Positions 32,696 through 39,631 of a stretch of 64,000 nucleotides of DNA are shown piece by piece. The notes under the pieces were generated by a model. It saw only the letters and a list, made by a program, of their open reading frames with translations, searched no databases and was not told the DNA's origin. Position 1 is the first letter of the stretch, and every line of letters starts with the position of its first letter. The translations under genes and the position numbers were made by a program. This DNA comes from Afipia massiliensis (GTDB lineage Bacteria; Pseudomonadota; Alphaproteobacteria; Rhizobiales; Xanthobacteraceae). The stretch spans positions 124,001 to 188,000 of the forward strand of contig NZ_JACHIJ010000002.1 in the NCBI RefSeq assembly GCF_014203115.1, in the 5' to 3' direction.

Positions 32696-32892
32696 AAGGG
32701 CTGACAGCTACGGACGCTGAGCTCGAGCAGCTTCCGCGCAATGCGCAGGACATTCTCTCATTGGCGTGCCTCGGGCTGAATTATCTGAGCATCGCGGCAA
32801 CTCTGTCAGTTCCGCTCGGCACGGTCCGCAGCCGGTTACATCGTGCTCGCGCCCGCGTCGCCGCGATGCGCGCCGCGCAGGCGGTGCGCTGA
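32692..32892 (+). CDS. Sigma-region-4-like small HTH protein
   Basis: A 66-aa protein consisting of almost only a sigma-70 region 4 type HTH: ELEQLPRNAQDILSLACLGL, then NYLSIAATLSVPLGTVRSRL and HRARARV. The last piece (G-T-V-R-S-R-L-H-R-A-R) is the classic sigma4 recognition helix of ECF-type factors. No region 2 is present, so it cannot act alone as a sigma factor. It overlaps the HNH gene (ATGA) and may act as an RNA polymerase appropriator or a transcription activator. Confidence 0.72.
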   Translation: MKGLTATDAELEQLPRNAQDILSLACLGLNYLSIAATLSVPLGTVRSRLHRARARVAAMRAAQAVR

Positions 32893-33110
32893 TGGCGAAC
32901 GAAACCCGCGTGAAAATCAAACTCGATCTCACCGAGGATCAGGCCGAGGCGCTCGCGCAGATGTGCAAGCGGATGTGTCATTCGCATTTCGTAGAGCTGT
33001 CGAGCCGCTTTTCAAAATATCCCGACGGTCGCCTCGAGATCGATCACATGATGGAAGCCGAGGCGGTCCTCGCTCGTGCTCTCCGTGACGAAGGATTTGC
33101 ACCGCGATGA
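32892..33110 (+). CDS. Small phage protein
   Basis: A 72-aa protein (MANETRVKIKLDLTEDQAEA, LAQMCKRMCHSHFVEL, then EIDHMMEAEAVLARALRDEG). Helical, with Cys and His clustered around QMCKRMCHSH, suggestive of metal binding but not proof. The start overlaps the sigma4-like stop (TGATG). Confidence 0.55.
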   Translation: MANETRVKIKLDLTEDQAEALAQMCKRMCHSHFVELSSRFSKYPDGRLEIDHMMEAEAVLARALRDEGFAPR

Positions 33111-33376
33111 AAAGTTCTGCGGGGGTAGCTCAACTCTTAGAGCGCCGACGTTCCCTGTCGGAGATGCCGTGCGCAAATCCGGTCCCCCGCTCCACGTCGA
33201 TCATCCAGGCCGCAGGCGCAGGCCTGCAGCAGGATCCTGAAACGCGCGCGCTCGGCCGTGCCGACGGCGCCGCAGGCCTGCCCTGGCGTTTTTCTGTTGT
33301 CGATCTCCTTTCCGGTCAGGTCGACTTGTTCGCGTATGCGTCTGGGTATCTCGAAGGCAAGCGTTTCGGCCCCTAA
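33107..33376 (+). CDS. Doubtful small protein overlapping a tRNA-like sequence
   Basis: The frame starts with an ATGA overlap to its neighbour but its first 30 codons (SAGVAQLLERRRSLSEM) are the well-known false translation of a tRNA gene. The last part (LPWRFSVVDLLSGQVDLFAY, ASGYLEGKRFGP) looks more like real coding sequence. Either the true gene begins later, or the tRNA-like piece has been absorbed into a coding region. Confidence 0.3.
   Translation: MKSSAGVAQLLERRRSLSEMPCANPVPRSTSIIQAAGAGLQQDPETRALGRADGAAGLPWRFSVVDLLSGQVDLFAYASGYLEGKRFGP
33119..33194 (+). tRNA. Prophage tRNA-like gene, anticodon UCC (Gly-like), T-arm defective
   Basis: Exactly 76 nt with every standard arm length. Acceptor GCGGGGG pairs fully with CCCCCGC, D-stem GCTC with GAGC, and anticodon stem CCGAC with GTCGG; CCA is encoded. 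The loop GTTCCCT places UCC at 34-36. The T-stem (CCGTG with CCGGT) has three mismatches and positions 54-55 are CG instead of TT, and base 37 is C. It is therefore either a decayed phage tRNA or an unusual functional one. Confidence 0.5.
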
Positions 33377-33390
33377 CCACGCGAGGCATC

Positions 33391-33636
33391 ATGCCCCTTA
33401 TTTGTAGCGGCTGCGGCTGCACGAACGAACAAGCCTGCCCCGGCGGCTGCAGCTGGGTATCTACCAATCCGCCGGTCTGCTCGGCTTGCGTCGAAGGTTC
33501 ATTCGCTGGCGGTGCCGAGATCGAAGACAGCGAATTCATCTGCCGCGCGGCTCCGATCCCTGCACCGCATAAGCCGCTCTGGACGGACGCGCACTCATGT
33601 CATTGCGCAGCCTGTGGCGAAAGGCTCGCCGCGTGA
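33391..33636 (+). CDS. Zinc-ribbon-like small phage protein
   Basis: An 81-aa cysteine-rich protein: LICSGCGCTNEQACPGGCSW, PPVCSACVEGSF and CHCAACGERLAA hold several C-x-x-C knuckles, enough for two or three zinc sites. Similar short Cys-rich proteins occur in many phages of alphaproteobacteria, with unknown role. Followed by the next gene with a GTGA overlap. Confidence 0.6.
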   Translation: MPLICSGCGCTNEQACPGGCSWVSTNPPVCSACVEGSFAGGAEIEDSEFICRAAPIPAPHKPLWTDAHSCHCAACGERLAA

Positions 33637-33851
33637 AGCGCGATCGCGTCACATTGAGCCGAGCAGTTCTCGCCGTCACAAATCGGTGCCCGCTGATCAC
33701 GCGCGCAGCGGTGAAGGCTGAGCACGGCCCGCTCGAGGCGCGACACAAACATTTGGACGAGGCGATTAGCAACGCTGAGGAACTGCTTCGCGAGCTCAAG
33801 AACGTTCGCCTGGTCTTGAACCTGGGCAAGAGCAACGGGGACGCTGCATGA
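33633..33851 (+). CDS. Small helical phage protein
   Basis: A 72-aa protein starting at the GTG that overlaps the previous stop (GTGA): KRDRVTLSRAVLAVTNRCPL, AVKAEHGPLEARHKHLDEAI, SNAEELLRELKNVRLVL. The C-terminal half is a coiled-coil-like helix. An ATG 36 bp upstream is possible but overlaps the zinc protein. Unknown role. Confidence 0.5.
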   Translation: MKRDRVTLSRAVLAVTNRCPLITRAAVKAEHGPLEARHKHLDEAISNAEELLRELKNVRLVLNLGKSNGDAA

Positions 33852-34105
33852 AGGGAAGGAAAAACCTCGGCCTGCCGAAACCCTGGGAGCATCCGGCCGT
33901 CGTCGGCAAGCACGTCGTCAGCATGACCCGCGACTACGAGGGCGGCGCGACAATCTCGGTCGCGACCTGTCAGTGCGGCTGGTGCAGCCGCGTCGAAGTC
34001 GGCCCGGGCTGGGGCCACAAAGAACAAGACGACGCGGTCTTTTTTCACTGGCGCGATGTGATCGACGAGGACGTCGCCGCCAAGCGGAAAAGGAAAGCCG
34101 CATGA
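33848..34105 (+). CDS. Small phage protein with CxCxxC-type motif
   Basis: An 85-aa protein with SVATCQCGWCSRVEVGPGWG around residue 40, a short Cys-Gln-Cys-Gly-Trp-Cys element followed by HKEQDDAVFFHWRDV. Likely a small metal-binding protein. The basic tail (KRKRKAA) suggests nucleic-acid contact. Overlaps both neighbours by a few bases. Confidence 0.5.
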   Translation: MKGRKNLGLPKPWEHPAVVGKHVVSMTRDYEGGATISVATCQCGWCSRVEVGPGWGHKEQDDAVFFHWRDVIDEDVAAKRKRKAA

Positions 34106-34506
34106 TCGAGGCCGAAACCGACGCCGGCGAATCGTCCGCCCAGTTCGTCACCATTGAAGAATTGCGCCGGCGCGTCAGCCCGAAAATGGGGCTGGGTCGG
34201 TTCCGGGCGACGATCAAAGAAGCCGAGGAACGAGGTTTCCCCAGGAAAAGCACAATTTGGGGCGGCTGGTACTGGCCGAAGGTCAAGCACTGGCTGGACA
34301 AGGACAACGAGGTCGAGAACCATGAAGTCGTCGCAGGCGCCCAGGACGGGCAGGAAGACTTCGGAGCCGCGGATGCCTCCTCGCGGAAAAAAGCCCGGCC
34401 TCAAGCGCGGTCGCCACAACCTGCCGTACTGGTACGCCAACCAGGTGACGCGCGACCCGAAGGGCTTTCCCGACACCTGCATTCCGTTGCCACCGGACGC
34501 CAATGA
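34102..34506 (+). CDS. Excisionase/AlpA-like protein
   Basis: A 134-aa protein coupled to the previous gene (ATGA). Its N-terminal part, FVTIEELRRRVSPKMGLGRF, ATIKEAEERGFPRKSTIWGG and WYWPKVKHWLDKDNE, has the pattern of MerR/AlpA-type winged HTH proteins that act as excisionases (T-x-E-E-L, then I-x-x-x-x-x-x-G-x-F/P, then W-x-x-x-x-V-x-x-W-L). The C-terminal half is disordered and overlaps the integrase gene by 134 bp, so the last residues may be unselected. Position directly upstream of the integrase supports the Xis role. Confidence 0.62.
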   Translation: MIEAETDAGESSAQFVTIEELRRRVSPKMGLGRFRATIKEAEERGFPRKSTIWGGWYWPKVKHWLDKDNEVENHEVVAGAQDGQEDFGAADASSRKKARPQARSPQPAVLVRQPGDARPEGLSRHLHSVATGRQ

Positions 34507-35665
34507 CGAGTTGCTCGCGCAGCTCTGTCACGAACACACCGCGCGGCTTCGCGCCCATATCGCCAAGGTCGATGCGGAGACAGCCGAGCCATCGCTGACA
34601 AAAACGCGATACGACGGCACAGTCAAAGCCGCCTGCCGGATTTATCAGGAACATCCGCTTTCGAAGTTTCACAAGGTTGGGCACGGCACCCGGAAAACTT
34701 ACCTCGTGAGCATCAAGCTGCTCGAGTTGACCGTCGGCGCGCGACTGATCCGCAACGTGACGGTACTCGATGTCCAGCATTGGTATGACGAGTGGCGCAA
34801 GGGTGCCTTAACGATCGACGAAGATGGCAACAAGGAAATCGGCCCCGAGCGCATTGATCGCGCCCACGATGCCGTTTCGATGTTTAGAACCGTGATCTAC
34901 TTCATGGCCGCGCTGCGCCACGCCGATTGCAAGGTGCTGGCGTTCGAATTGAAACAGATCAAATTCGAGAAGGGCGGCGCGCGGGAGCAGGAGCTCACCT
35001 ACCAGCACGTCAGTTCGTTTATCCAGACCGCGATCTCGTTGGGTCAGAAGGGCATCATGCCTTATGACCGCGCGTTGAACATGGCGATCGCGACGGCGGC
35101 TCAATTCGAAATGATGGTTCGGCAAAAGGACATCATCGGAGGCTGGGAGCCGACAAGGGCCGATCGGCGGATGCCGGCAGGCATCACGGTGCTGCATCAC
35201 GAAAGCGAGACATGGACCGGGTTTTTTACCTGGGAGGCCATCGCAGGCTGGCGCTGGCGCATGAAGACGTCAAAGTCGAAGTACAAAGCCGCCGCCGACT
35301 TCGACCTGACAAAGTATAGCCTGCTGATGCCGCTGCTCGAGGCGGTGCCGGCCGGGGTCGATCGCACCGGGCCGATCGTCAAAGGCGAGCATGGCCTGCC
35401 GGTACGCTATCGGAGCTTCGTCAAGTGGTTTCGCCAGATCGCCGAGGTCGCCGGTATTCCCAGCGACGTCCAGAACATGGACGCGCGCGCCGGCGGTGCG
35501 ACCGAGGCCGAAGAGGCTGGAGCGGCGCTCGACCAGATCCAGAACGCCCTCACGCACTCGAAATCTTCGACGACGATCCGGTACATCCGCCGTCGAAATA
35601 AGAAAATCGCCGACGTGGCCGATATGCGGCAACAGTTCCGCGCATCCGAAAAGCCGAGCAGCTGA
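34373..35665 (+). CDS. int: Phage integrase (tyrosine recombinase) next to attR
   Basis: A 430-aa tyrosine recombinase. The arm- and core-binding parts occupy residues 1-250. The catalytic domain shows R in MMVRQKDII, the MDARAGGATEAEEAG box (a variant of H-x-x-R with Asp in place of the first His), the THSKSSTTIRYIRR box with H and the nucleophile Tyr. The ATG at 34373 has GGAG six bases upstream; starts at 34322 and 34154 have weaker sites. It reads towards attR and is followed by direct repeats and the tRNA fragment, so it is the probable integration enzyme. Confidence 0.85.
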   Translation: MPPRGKKPGLKRGRHNLPYWYANQVTRDPKGFPDTCIPLPPDANDELLAQLCHEHTARLRAHIAKVDAETAEPSLTKTRYDGTVKAACRIYQEHPLSKFHKVGHGTRKTYLVSIKLLELTVGARLIRNVTVLDVQHWYDEWRKGALTIDEDGNKEIGPERIDRAHDAVSMFRTVIYFMAALRHADCKVLAFELKQIKFEKGGAREQELTYQHVSSFIQTAISLGQKGIMPYDRALNMAIATAAQFEMMVRQKDIIGGWEPTRADRRMPAGITVLHHESETWTGFFTWEAIAGWRWRMKTSKSKYKAAADFDLTKYSLLMPLLEAVPAGVDRTGPIVKGEHGLPVRYRSFVKWFRQIAEVAGIPSDVQNMDARAGGATEAEEAGAALDQIQNALTHSKSSTTIRYIRRRNKKIADVADMRQQFRASEKPSS

Positions 35666-35677
35666 AATGGTCGAATT

Positions 35678-35742
35678 GTCAGAATCGCAAAGCGCGTTTG
35701 GCGTCCGATCAGGCCGCCGCGACGATGTCCGTCAGAATCGCA
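35678..35742. repeat. Direct repeat GTCAGAATCGCA, candidate integrase arm sites
   Basis: GTCAGAATCGCA occurs at 35678-35689 and 35731-35742, 53 bp apart (start to start) and only 22 bp before the tRNA fragment. Spaced direct repeats beside the core are typical arm-type binding sites for tyrosine integrases. Confidence 0.6.
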
Positions 35743-35763
35743 GTGAACGATTCCAATGGGTTG

Positions 35764-35793
35764 TAGGAGGTTCGAATCCTCGTGCCCCGACCA
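35764..35793 (+). other. attR: 3' end of a tRNA gene
   Basis: TAGGAGGTTCGAATCCTCGT (T-arm, GGTTCGAATCC) followed by GCCCCGACCA, the 3' acceptor strand with CCA. The 5' half of a tRNA is missing upstream, so this is the displaced 3' segment left by integration, and the intact tRNA should be at the other end of the prophage. The CCCCGACCA end would suit a tRNA-Pro type, but identity cannot be fixed from the fragment. Confidence 0.75.
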
Positions 35794-35866
35794 TCTAAAT
35801 CATTGAATTTTATATAGTTTTACCGGCCACGCCGCGTGCCCGGCAAATGCTCGCTGTGGCGCGGAT

Positions 35867-36358
35867 TCACCGCGTTCCAAACAGCGGATGGGCGACCCGG
35901 TCGCCGGCCTGGATCCCGTACTTCCGGGCGGTGCCCCCGATCACCTCAAGCACACCCTTGGCCAGTCCTCCGGACGAAATAATTTTCTCGGAATGCGGTT
36001 CGGTGTTTTCCGCGATCCGCAGGATCCGGCCATCGCTCCGGATGAAAATCATGTCGAGCGGGATGAAGGTGTTCTTCATCCACATCGAAACCGGCTGCTC
36101 CGGGGAAAAATCGAACAGCATGCCCCGCCCCTCGGGCAGCTCCTTGCGATACATCAGGCCGGTGGCCCGCTCCTGCTCGGTCTTCGCCACCTCAACCGTA
36201 AACACATGCACGCCAGATTTGGTGACGATCTCCAGAGGCTGCATCTCGGCGGCGGAGACGTTGCTCACCGCAGCCGCAAGAAATGCGATCGCCGCCGCGA
36301 GGACGATCCGGATATTCGTTTTCAGATTTGGGGATTTCGGCAGACGACCAAACAGCAT
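35867..36358 (-). CDS. Secreted DUF192 family protein
   Basis: A 163-aa protein with an N-terminal signal segment (NIRIVLAAAIAFLAAAVSNV, SAAE). The DUF192 domain follows, with the FTVEVAKTEQERATGLMYRK, GMLFDFSPEQPVSMWMKNTF and PLDMIFIRSDGRIL motifs diagnostic of this family. Function is not well established in bacteria. Start is taken at the ATG before MLFGRLPKS; an ATG 30 bp upstream exists. First chromosomal gene beyond attR. Confidence 0.85.
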   Translation of the reverse strand: MLFGRLPKSPNLKTNIRIVLAAAIAFLAAAVSNVSAAEMQPLEIVTKSGVHVFTVEVAKTEQERATGLMYRKELPEGRGMLFDFSPEQPVSMWMKNTFIPLDMIFIRSDGRILRIAENTEPHSEKIISSGGLAKGVLEVIGGTARKYGIQAGDRVAHPLFGTR

Positions 36359-36416
36359 TCGCGAGCAATGTCCTGAACCAATGACCACTGCACCCTAGCG
36401 CGGCAATCATGGCAAA

Positions 36417-36436
36417 GGCCAGACACGGGTCTGGCC
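36417..36436 (-). terminator. Terminator downstream of the cold-shock gene
   Basis: An 8-bp stem GGCCAGAC with GTCTGGCC, a 4-nt loop, and TTTG following on the minus strand, between the tandem cold-shock gene and DUF192. Confidence 0.5.
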
Positions 36437-36510
36437 TCGTTGGAGGATCACGTGGATGTGGTCGAGACAGACCAGCGCGAAGGCGGCAGTACTGCCGGCG
36501 TTGCGTGGTC

Positions 36511-37146
36511 TCAGTGTGAGGACAGTCCGGGGGCGCCGGTCTCGGGCTGGATCTCAGCCGCCATCATGCCCTTGGAACCGGGCCCGAAGCGGACCAGCAC
36601 ATACTGGCCGGGGCGCAGCTCGGTCATGCCGTACCGGCGAAGAGTTTCCATGTGCACGAAGATATCCGGCGTTCCCTCACCGCAACTGAGGAAGCCGAAG
36701 CCGCGAAGCCGGTTGAACCATTTGACCTGAGCCCGCTCCAGCCCGCTCGTCGGGGTAACGCTGACGTGGGTTCGCGGCGGAAGCATCTGCGCCGGATGGA
36801 TGGCCGTCGATTCGTCCATCGAGACAATGCGGAAGGCCTGATAGCCCTTCTGGCGCTGCACACATTCGCAGACCAGACGCGCGCCTTCATAGGCGGTCTG
36901 GTAGCCGTCGCGGCGCAACACCGTGACGTGGAGCAACACATCGGGCGAGCCATTGTCGGGGACGATAAAGCCGTAACCCTTGGAGGCGTCGAACCATTTG
37001 ATGACGCCGGAAATCTCGACGAGATTGACGGCCGCTCCATCGGCGGCTGCGAAGCTGTCGGCAGCCTCGCCTGGAGCGAACCTGTCGGGTCCAGCCCCCA
37101 TCAGCGAACCGCCTGCCTTCTTGGACTCAAATGCGTCCGAACCCAT
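36511..37146 (-). CDS. Tandem cold-shock domain protein
   Basis: A 211-aa protein with two cold-shock domains. The first (about residues 43-110: [29 protein letters not shown]) and second (about 140-205: [29 protein letters not shown]) both carry the RNP1 K-G-[YF]-G-F and RNP2 [DV]-[IV]-[FL]-x-H motifs. Such proteins bind single-stranded RNA or DNA, melt RNA structure and help in stress or cold adaptation. The 218-bp upstream region contains stem-loops (see findings). Confidence 0.88.
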   Translation of the reverse strand: MGSDAFESKKAGGSLMGAGPDRFAPGEAADSFAAADGAAVNLVEISGVIKWFDASKGYGFIVPDNGSPDVLLHVTVLRRDGYQTAYEGARLVCECVQRQKGYQAFRIVSMDESTAIHPAQMLPPRTHVSVTPTSGLERAQVKWFNRLRGFGFLSCGEGTPDIFVHMETLRRYGMTELRPGQYVLVRFGPGSKGMMAAEIQPETGAPGLSSH

Positions 37147-37364
37147 GACCCCCGGACCCCAAACAAAATCTGCAGTCAGTCACCGACATGACCAAGTACG
37201 TTATGCGACGAAGCTCGCTTCGCATTTCTCGTCGTGACGAATCAAAACTGAGAAACGCGAATCCTTGATTGAACGATAACACTCCGGAACAGGGCTGAAA
37301 GACAAAAAAGAAATCAGCAGCGACCTATGAACAGCCTTGAACGATTGCGAATCAATTGGGCTGG

Positions 37365-38126
37365 TCAATTCCCGACGAACGGTCCGAGTGTTTCGCCGAT
37401 GTCGTAGCGGATCACCAGATCGGCGATGTCGTCCTGATCGGTCGGTTCGTTGTTGATGATCACGAGCTTAGCGCCGCAGTTCCGCGCCAGCGCCGGAAAA
37501 CCGGCCGCAGGCCACACCACCAGCGACGATCCGATCGCTAGGAACAGATCACAGTGCTGCGCCAGTTCCGTTGCCCGGCGCATTTCCTCCTCCGGCATTG
37601 ATTGGCCGAAGGAAATCGTCGCTGACTTTACCGGCTCGCCGCATCTCGTACAGGATGGCGCAATACCTTCCGGATCAAAGCGTTCCTTGACCCAGGCGAT
37701 CTCGAAACGCGTTCCGCATCCGATGCACCGGGCGTAAGTGGTGTTGCCATGCAATTCGACGACATGTTCGGCGGAAAACCCCGATGCCTGATGCAGGTTG
37801 TCGATGTTCTGCGTCACGATCGCGGGCACCTTGCCGGCCTTGTACAGCGAAGCCAGCGCTCGGTGCCCCCGCCCCGGCCGCGCCGTTGCAAGGCTCGACT
37901 CCATCGCAAACCGCCGCCGCCAGGATTCGTCCCTCGCCTCCTGACTCGCGACGAATTCATCGAACGGAATCGGCCGGTTACGTGTCCACAAGCCACCCGG
38001 CGAACGGAAATCGGGAATTCCGCATTCCGTGGAAATGCCGGCGCCCGTAAACGGCACGATCGTGCGTGCCGCGGCGATCATGTCGCCGAGCATTTCGATT
38101 CCGCTGCGAAGATCGGATGCAATCAT
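37365..38126 (-). CDS. cobB: Sir2-type NAD-dependent protein deacylase
   Basis: A 253-aa sirtuin. GAGISTECGIPDFRSPGGLW (NAD-binding), QNIDNLH, a catalytic His in HGN, and two Cys pairs (C-x-x-C in CIGCGTRFE and SCTRCGEP) that hold zinc, all in canonical order. The bacterial CobB-type enzyme removes acyl groups from lysines such as those of acetyl-CoA synthetase. The ATG at 38126 starts the conserved domain without the hydrophobic unrelated N-terminal extension of a longer frame. Confidence 0.9.
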   Translation of the reverse strand: MIASDLRSGIEMLGDMIAAARTIVPFTGAGISTECGIPDFRSPGGLWTRNRPIPFDEFVASQEARDESWRRRFAMESSLATARPGRGHRALASLYKAGKVPAIVTQNIDNLHQASGFSAEHVVELHGNTTYARCIGCGTRFEIAWVKERFDPEGIAPSCTRCGEPVKSATISFGQSMPEEEMRRATELAQHCDLFLAIGSSLVVWPAAGFPALARNCGAKLVIINNEPTDQDDIADLVIRYDIGETLGPFVGN

Positions 38127-38172
38127 CTCAAGCGCCTGAATGATGGGTTTGCGCGAAGTATAGCTCAACAAA

Positions 38173-38195
38173 AATGGGGGCGCGAAGCCCCCATT
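38173..38195 (-). terminator. Terminator downstream of the H-NS-like gene
   Basis: A 9-bp stem (AATGGGGGC with GCCCCCATT) and a 5-nt loop followed on the minus strand by TTTTG. It separates the H-NS-like gene from the Sir2 gene. Confidence 0.7.
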
Positions 38196-38221
38196 GGTCA
38201 TCGATCACAGAGCGTTGCGCC

Positions 38222-38476
38222 TCAGGCCGCCTTGGTCGCCTGCGGTTTCGGTGCCTCCTGAAGCTGCGGCTTCAAGGCTTCCTTGACGTCCTTCAGGTCC
38301 TTTTTCGGCACGATGGTCTTGGCCTTCTTGCCTCCACCGAACGCAGCGAGCTTTTCCATCTCTGCGGCGAGTTCAAGCTGGCGCGTGGCAACCTTCTCGG
38401 CCAACTTTTCGCTCGCCTGATCGCGCAGCTTCGCCAGATCGTCGATCGACATCGAATCCAGATCTACTTTTTGCAT
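38222..38476 (-). CDS. H-NS/HvrA-like protein lacking the DNA-binding end
   Basis: An 84-aa protein. The N-terminus (DLDSMSIDDLAKLRDQASEK and ATRQLELAAEMEKLAAF) matches the oligomerisation helices of alphaproteobacterial H-NS/HvrA-like proteins. The C-terminal half is Lys/Pro-rich (KKAKTIVPKKDLKDVKEALK) and does not contain the usual Y-[RK]-N-P...T-W-x-G-x-G DNA-binding motif. It may have lost it or act as an interfering partner of complete H-NS-like proteins. No frameshift remnant of the missing domain was seen downstream. Confidence 0.65.
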   Translation of the reverse strand: MQKVDLDSMSIDDLAKLRDQASEKLAEKVATRQLELAAEMEKLAAFGGGKKAKTIVPKKDLKDVKEALKPQLQEAPKPQATKAA

Positions 38477-38581
38477 GGTCGTCTCCGTTGAATGCTCACG
38501 GAGGTACCAAGAAGGACCACACCTCGCCAGTTGACGCGGTTTCTTATCCACTGTCATTGGGCTAGTGGCCGCCTGAAAACG

Positions 38582-38794
38582 TCAGCAACCCGTGAATTTT
38601 GGCGAGGAGCCGTCATGACGATTACGGAGATAGGCCAAGCCATACACCGCCAGACGTTGCGGATCGGTCTCTCCGGCGGACGTAAGCGTTTCGATGTAAC
38701 TGCCGAGACTCTCTCTCGCTTCGCGTAACGCGTCTTCGCTCAAGTTACGCATCATCCCGAATGTATGGATAACCCGGTCAATTACCTCGTTCAA
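38582..38794 (-). CDS. Small conserved hypothetical protein
   Basis: A 70-aa helical protein (VIDRVIHTFGMMRNLSEDAL then REARESLGSYIETLTSAG) starting at a TTG with a purine-rich G-stretch upstream. It resembles small conserved proteins of Bradyrhizobium-type genomes; function unknown. Confidence 0.55.
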   Translation of the reverse strand: MNEVIDRVIHTFGMMRNLSEDALREARESLGSYIETLTSAGETDPQRLAVYGLAYLRNRHDGSSPKFTGC

Positions 38795-38942
38795 AAAGCG
38801 CCCCCATCATCTCGAAGTTGTGAGAGACAACGGCGACGCAGCATAAAAGTTCCGCTCCATCCGACTCCTTTTGCTGCTATTTGATCGCCACTCTCGCTTG
38901 ACGACATCAAACTCCGGCAATGTCCGAAGAAGGATAAGAACC

Positions 38943-39392
38943 ATGCGTTACCTCCACACCATGCTGCGCGTCCGCAACCTCGACACTGCGCTCAAGTTCT
39001 ACAGCGACGCGCTCGGCCTGAAGGAAGTCCGCCGCACCGAAAGCGAGAAAGGCCGATTTACGCTGGTGTTTCTGTGCGCCGCCGAAGACGAGCACCTGCT
39101 CAAGCAGGTCAAGGGGCGCGGCGCTCCGCTGGTCGAGCTGACCTACAACTGGGATGAAGAAACGTATGGCGAGGATCGCTACTTCGGACATCTCGCCTAT
39201 GAGGTCGACGATATCTATGCGACATGCGATCGGCTGATGAAGCTCGGCATCACCATCAATCGCCCGCCGCGCGACGGCCAGATGGCATTCATCCGGTCAC
39301 CCGATCTGCATTCCATCGAGCTTCTGCAGAAGGGCGACGCGCTCGCACCGAAAGAACCCTGGAGCTCAATGCCGAATACCGGACATTGGTGA
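38943..39392 (+). CDS. gloA: Lactoylglutathione lyase (glyoxalase I)
   Basis: A 149-aa member of the glyoxalase/VOC family. [20 protein letters not shown] is the classic start with a metal-ligand His, then [24 protein letters not shown] and [11 protein letters not shown] hold the other expected His and Glu ligands. It isomerises the methylglyoxal-glutathione adduct to lactoylglutathione. Start at the ATG 38943. Close to the 26-aa membrane peptide downstream. Confidence 0.92.
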   Translation: MRYLHTMLRVRNLDTALKFYSDALGLKEVRRTESEKGRFTLVFLCAAEDEHLLKQVKGRGAPLVELTYNWDEETYGEDRYFGHLAYEVDDIYATCDRLMKLGITINRPPRDGQMAFIRSPDLHSIELLQKGDALAPKEPWSSMPNTGHW

Positions 39393-39479
39393 CTTCAGCA
39401 GTCGCGTCAGACCGTATTGTTGGAACAAGCGCATCGCTTTCACGTTCTCCATGTCCCTGAGGTTGATATGGAGGCGAAA

Positions 39480-39560
39480 ATGGGACGCGGACTCTTGTTA
39501 TGGCTGATCGGCGTGCCGATCCCAGTGATCATCCTGCTCTGGCTGTTTTTCGGCCGCTAG
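39480..39560 (+). CDS. 26-aa single-helix membrane peptide
   Basis: A complete ORF reading MGRGLLLWLIGVPIPVIILL then WLFFGR, a single hydrophobic helix with a basic C-terminus. GGAGG stands six bases before the ATG. Similar very small proteins are found in alphaproteobacteria, so it is likely a real gene. It is followed by a strong terminator. Role unknown. Confidence 0.65.
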   Translation: MGRGLLLWLIGVPIPVIILLWLFFGR

Positions 39561-39570
39561 CCGCATCATA

Positions 39571-39598
39571 TGAAAGCTCCCGCATCGCGGGGCTTTCA
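39571..39598 (+). terminator. Terminator after glyoxalase and small peptide genes
   Basis: Stem TGAAAGC-t-CCCGC / GCGGG-g-CTTTCA with an ATC loop, followed by TCGTTTC. It serves the rightward genes; the leftward gene beyond it could also use it. Confidence 0.7.
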
Positions 39599-39631
39599 TC
39601 GTTTCTGCAAGTTGATTCCAGGCACGACCGC

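Larger units (their letters stand above)
1..35793. mobile_element. Temperate short-tailed-type prophage (left end outside window)
   Basis: A continuous block of phage genes runs from the left edge to a 3' tRNA fragment at 35764-35793. It holds lysis, tail, head, terminase, replication, immunity and integration modules. Genes from the lysis cassette to the Cro-like gene read leftwards and those from the CI-like repressor to the integrase read rightwards. Portal, capsid, scaffold-like, terminase, adaptor and fibre genes are present, but no tape measure, tail tube or tail-terminator gene is seen, so I infer a podovirus-like virion. No structural gene looks broken, so it may be intact. The left attachment site is not visible. 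Confidence 0.93.

Noticed and set aside
33107..33200. Protein starting with the GVAQLLERR sequence
   Set aside because: This is the well-known false translation of a tRNA; the tRNA-like element explains it (the later part of the frame is kept at low confidence).
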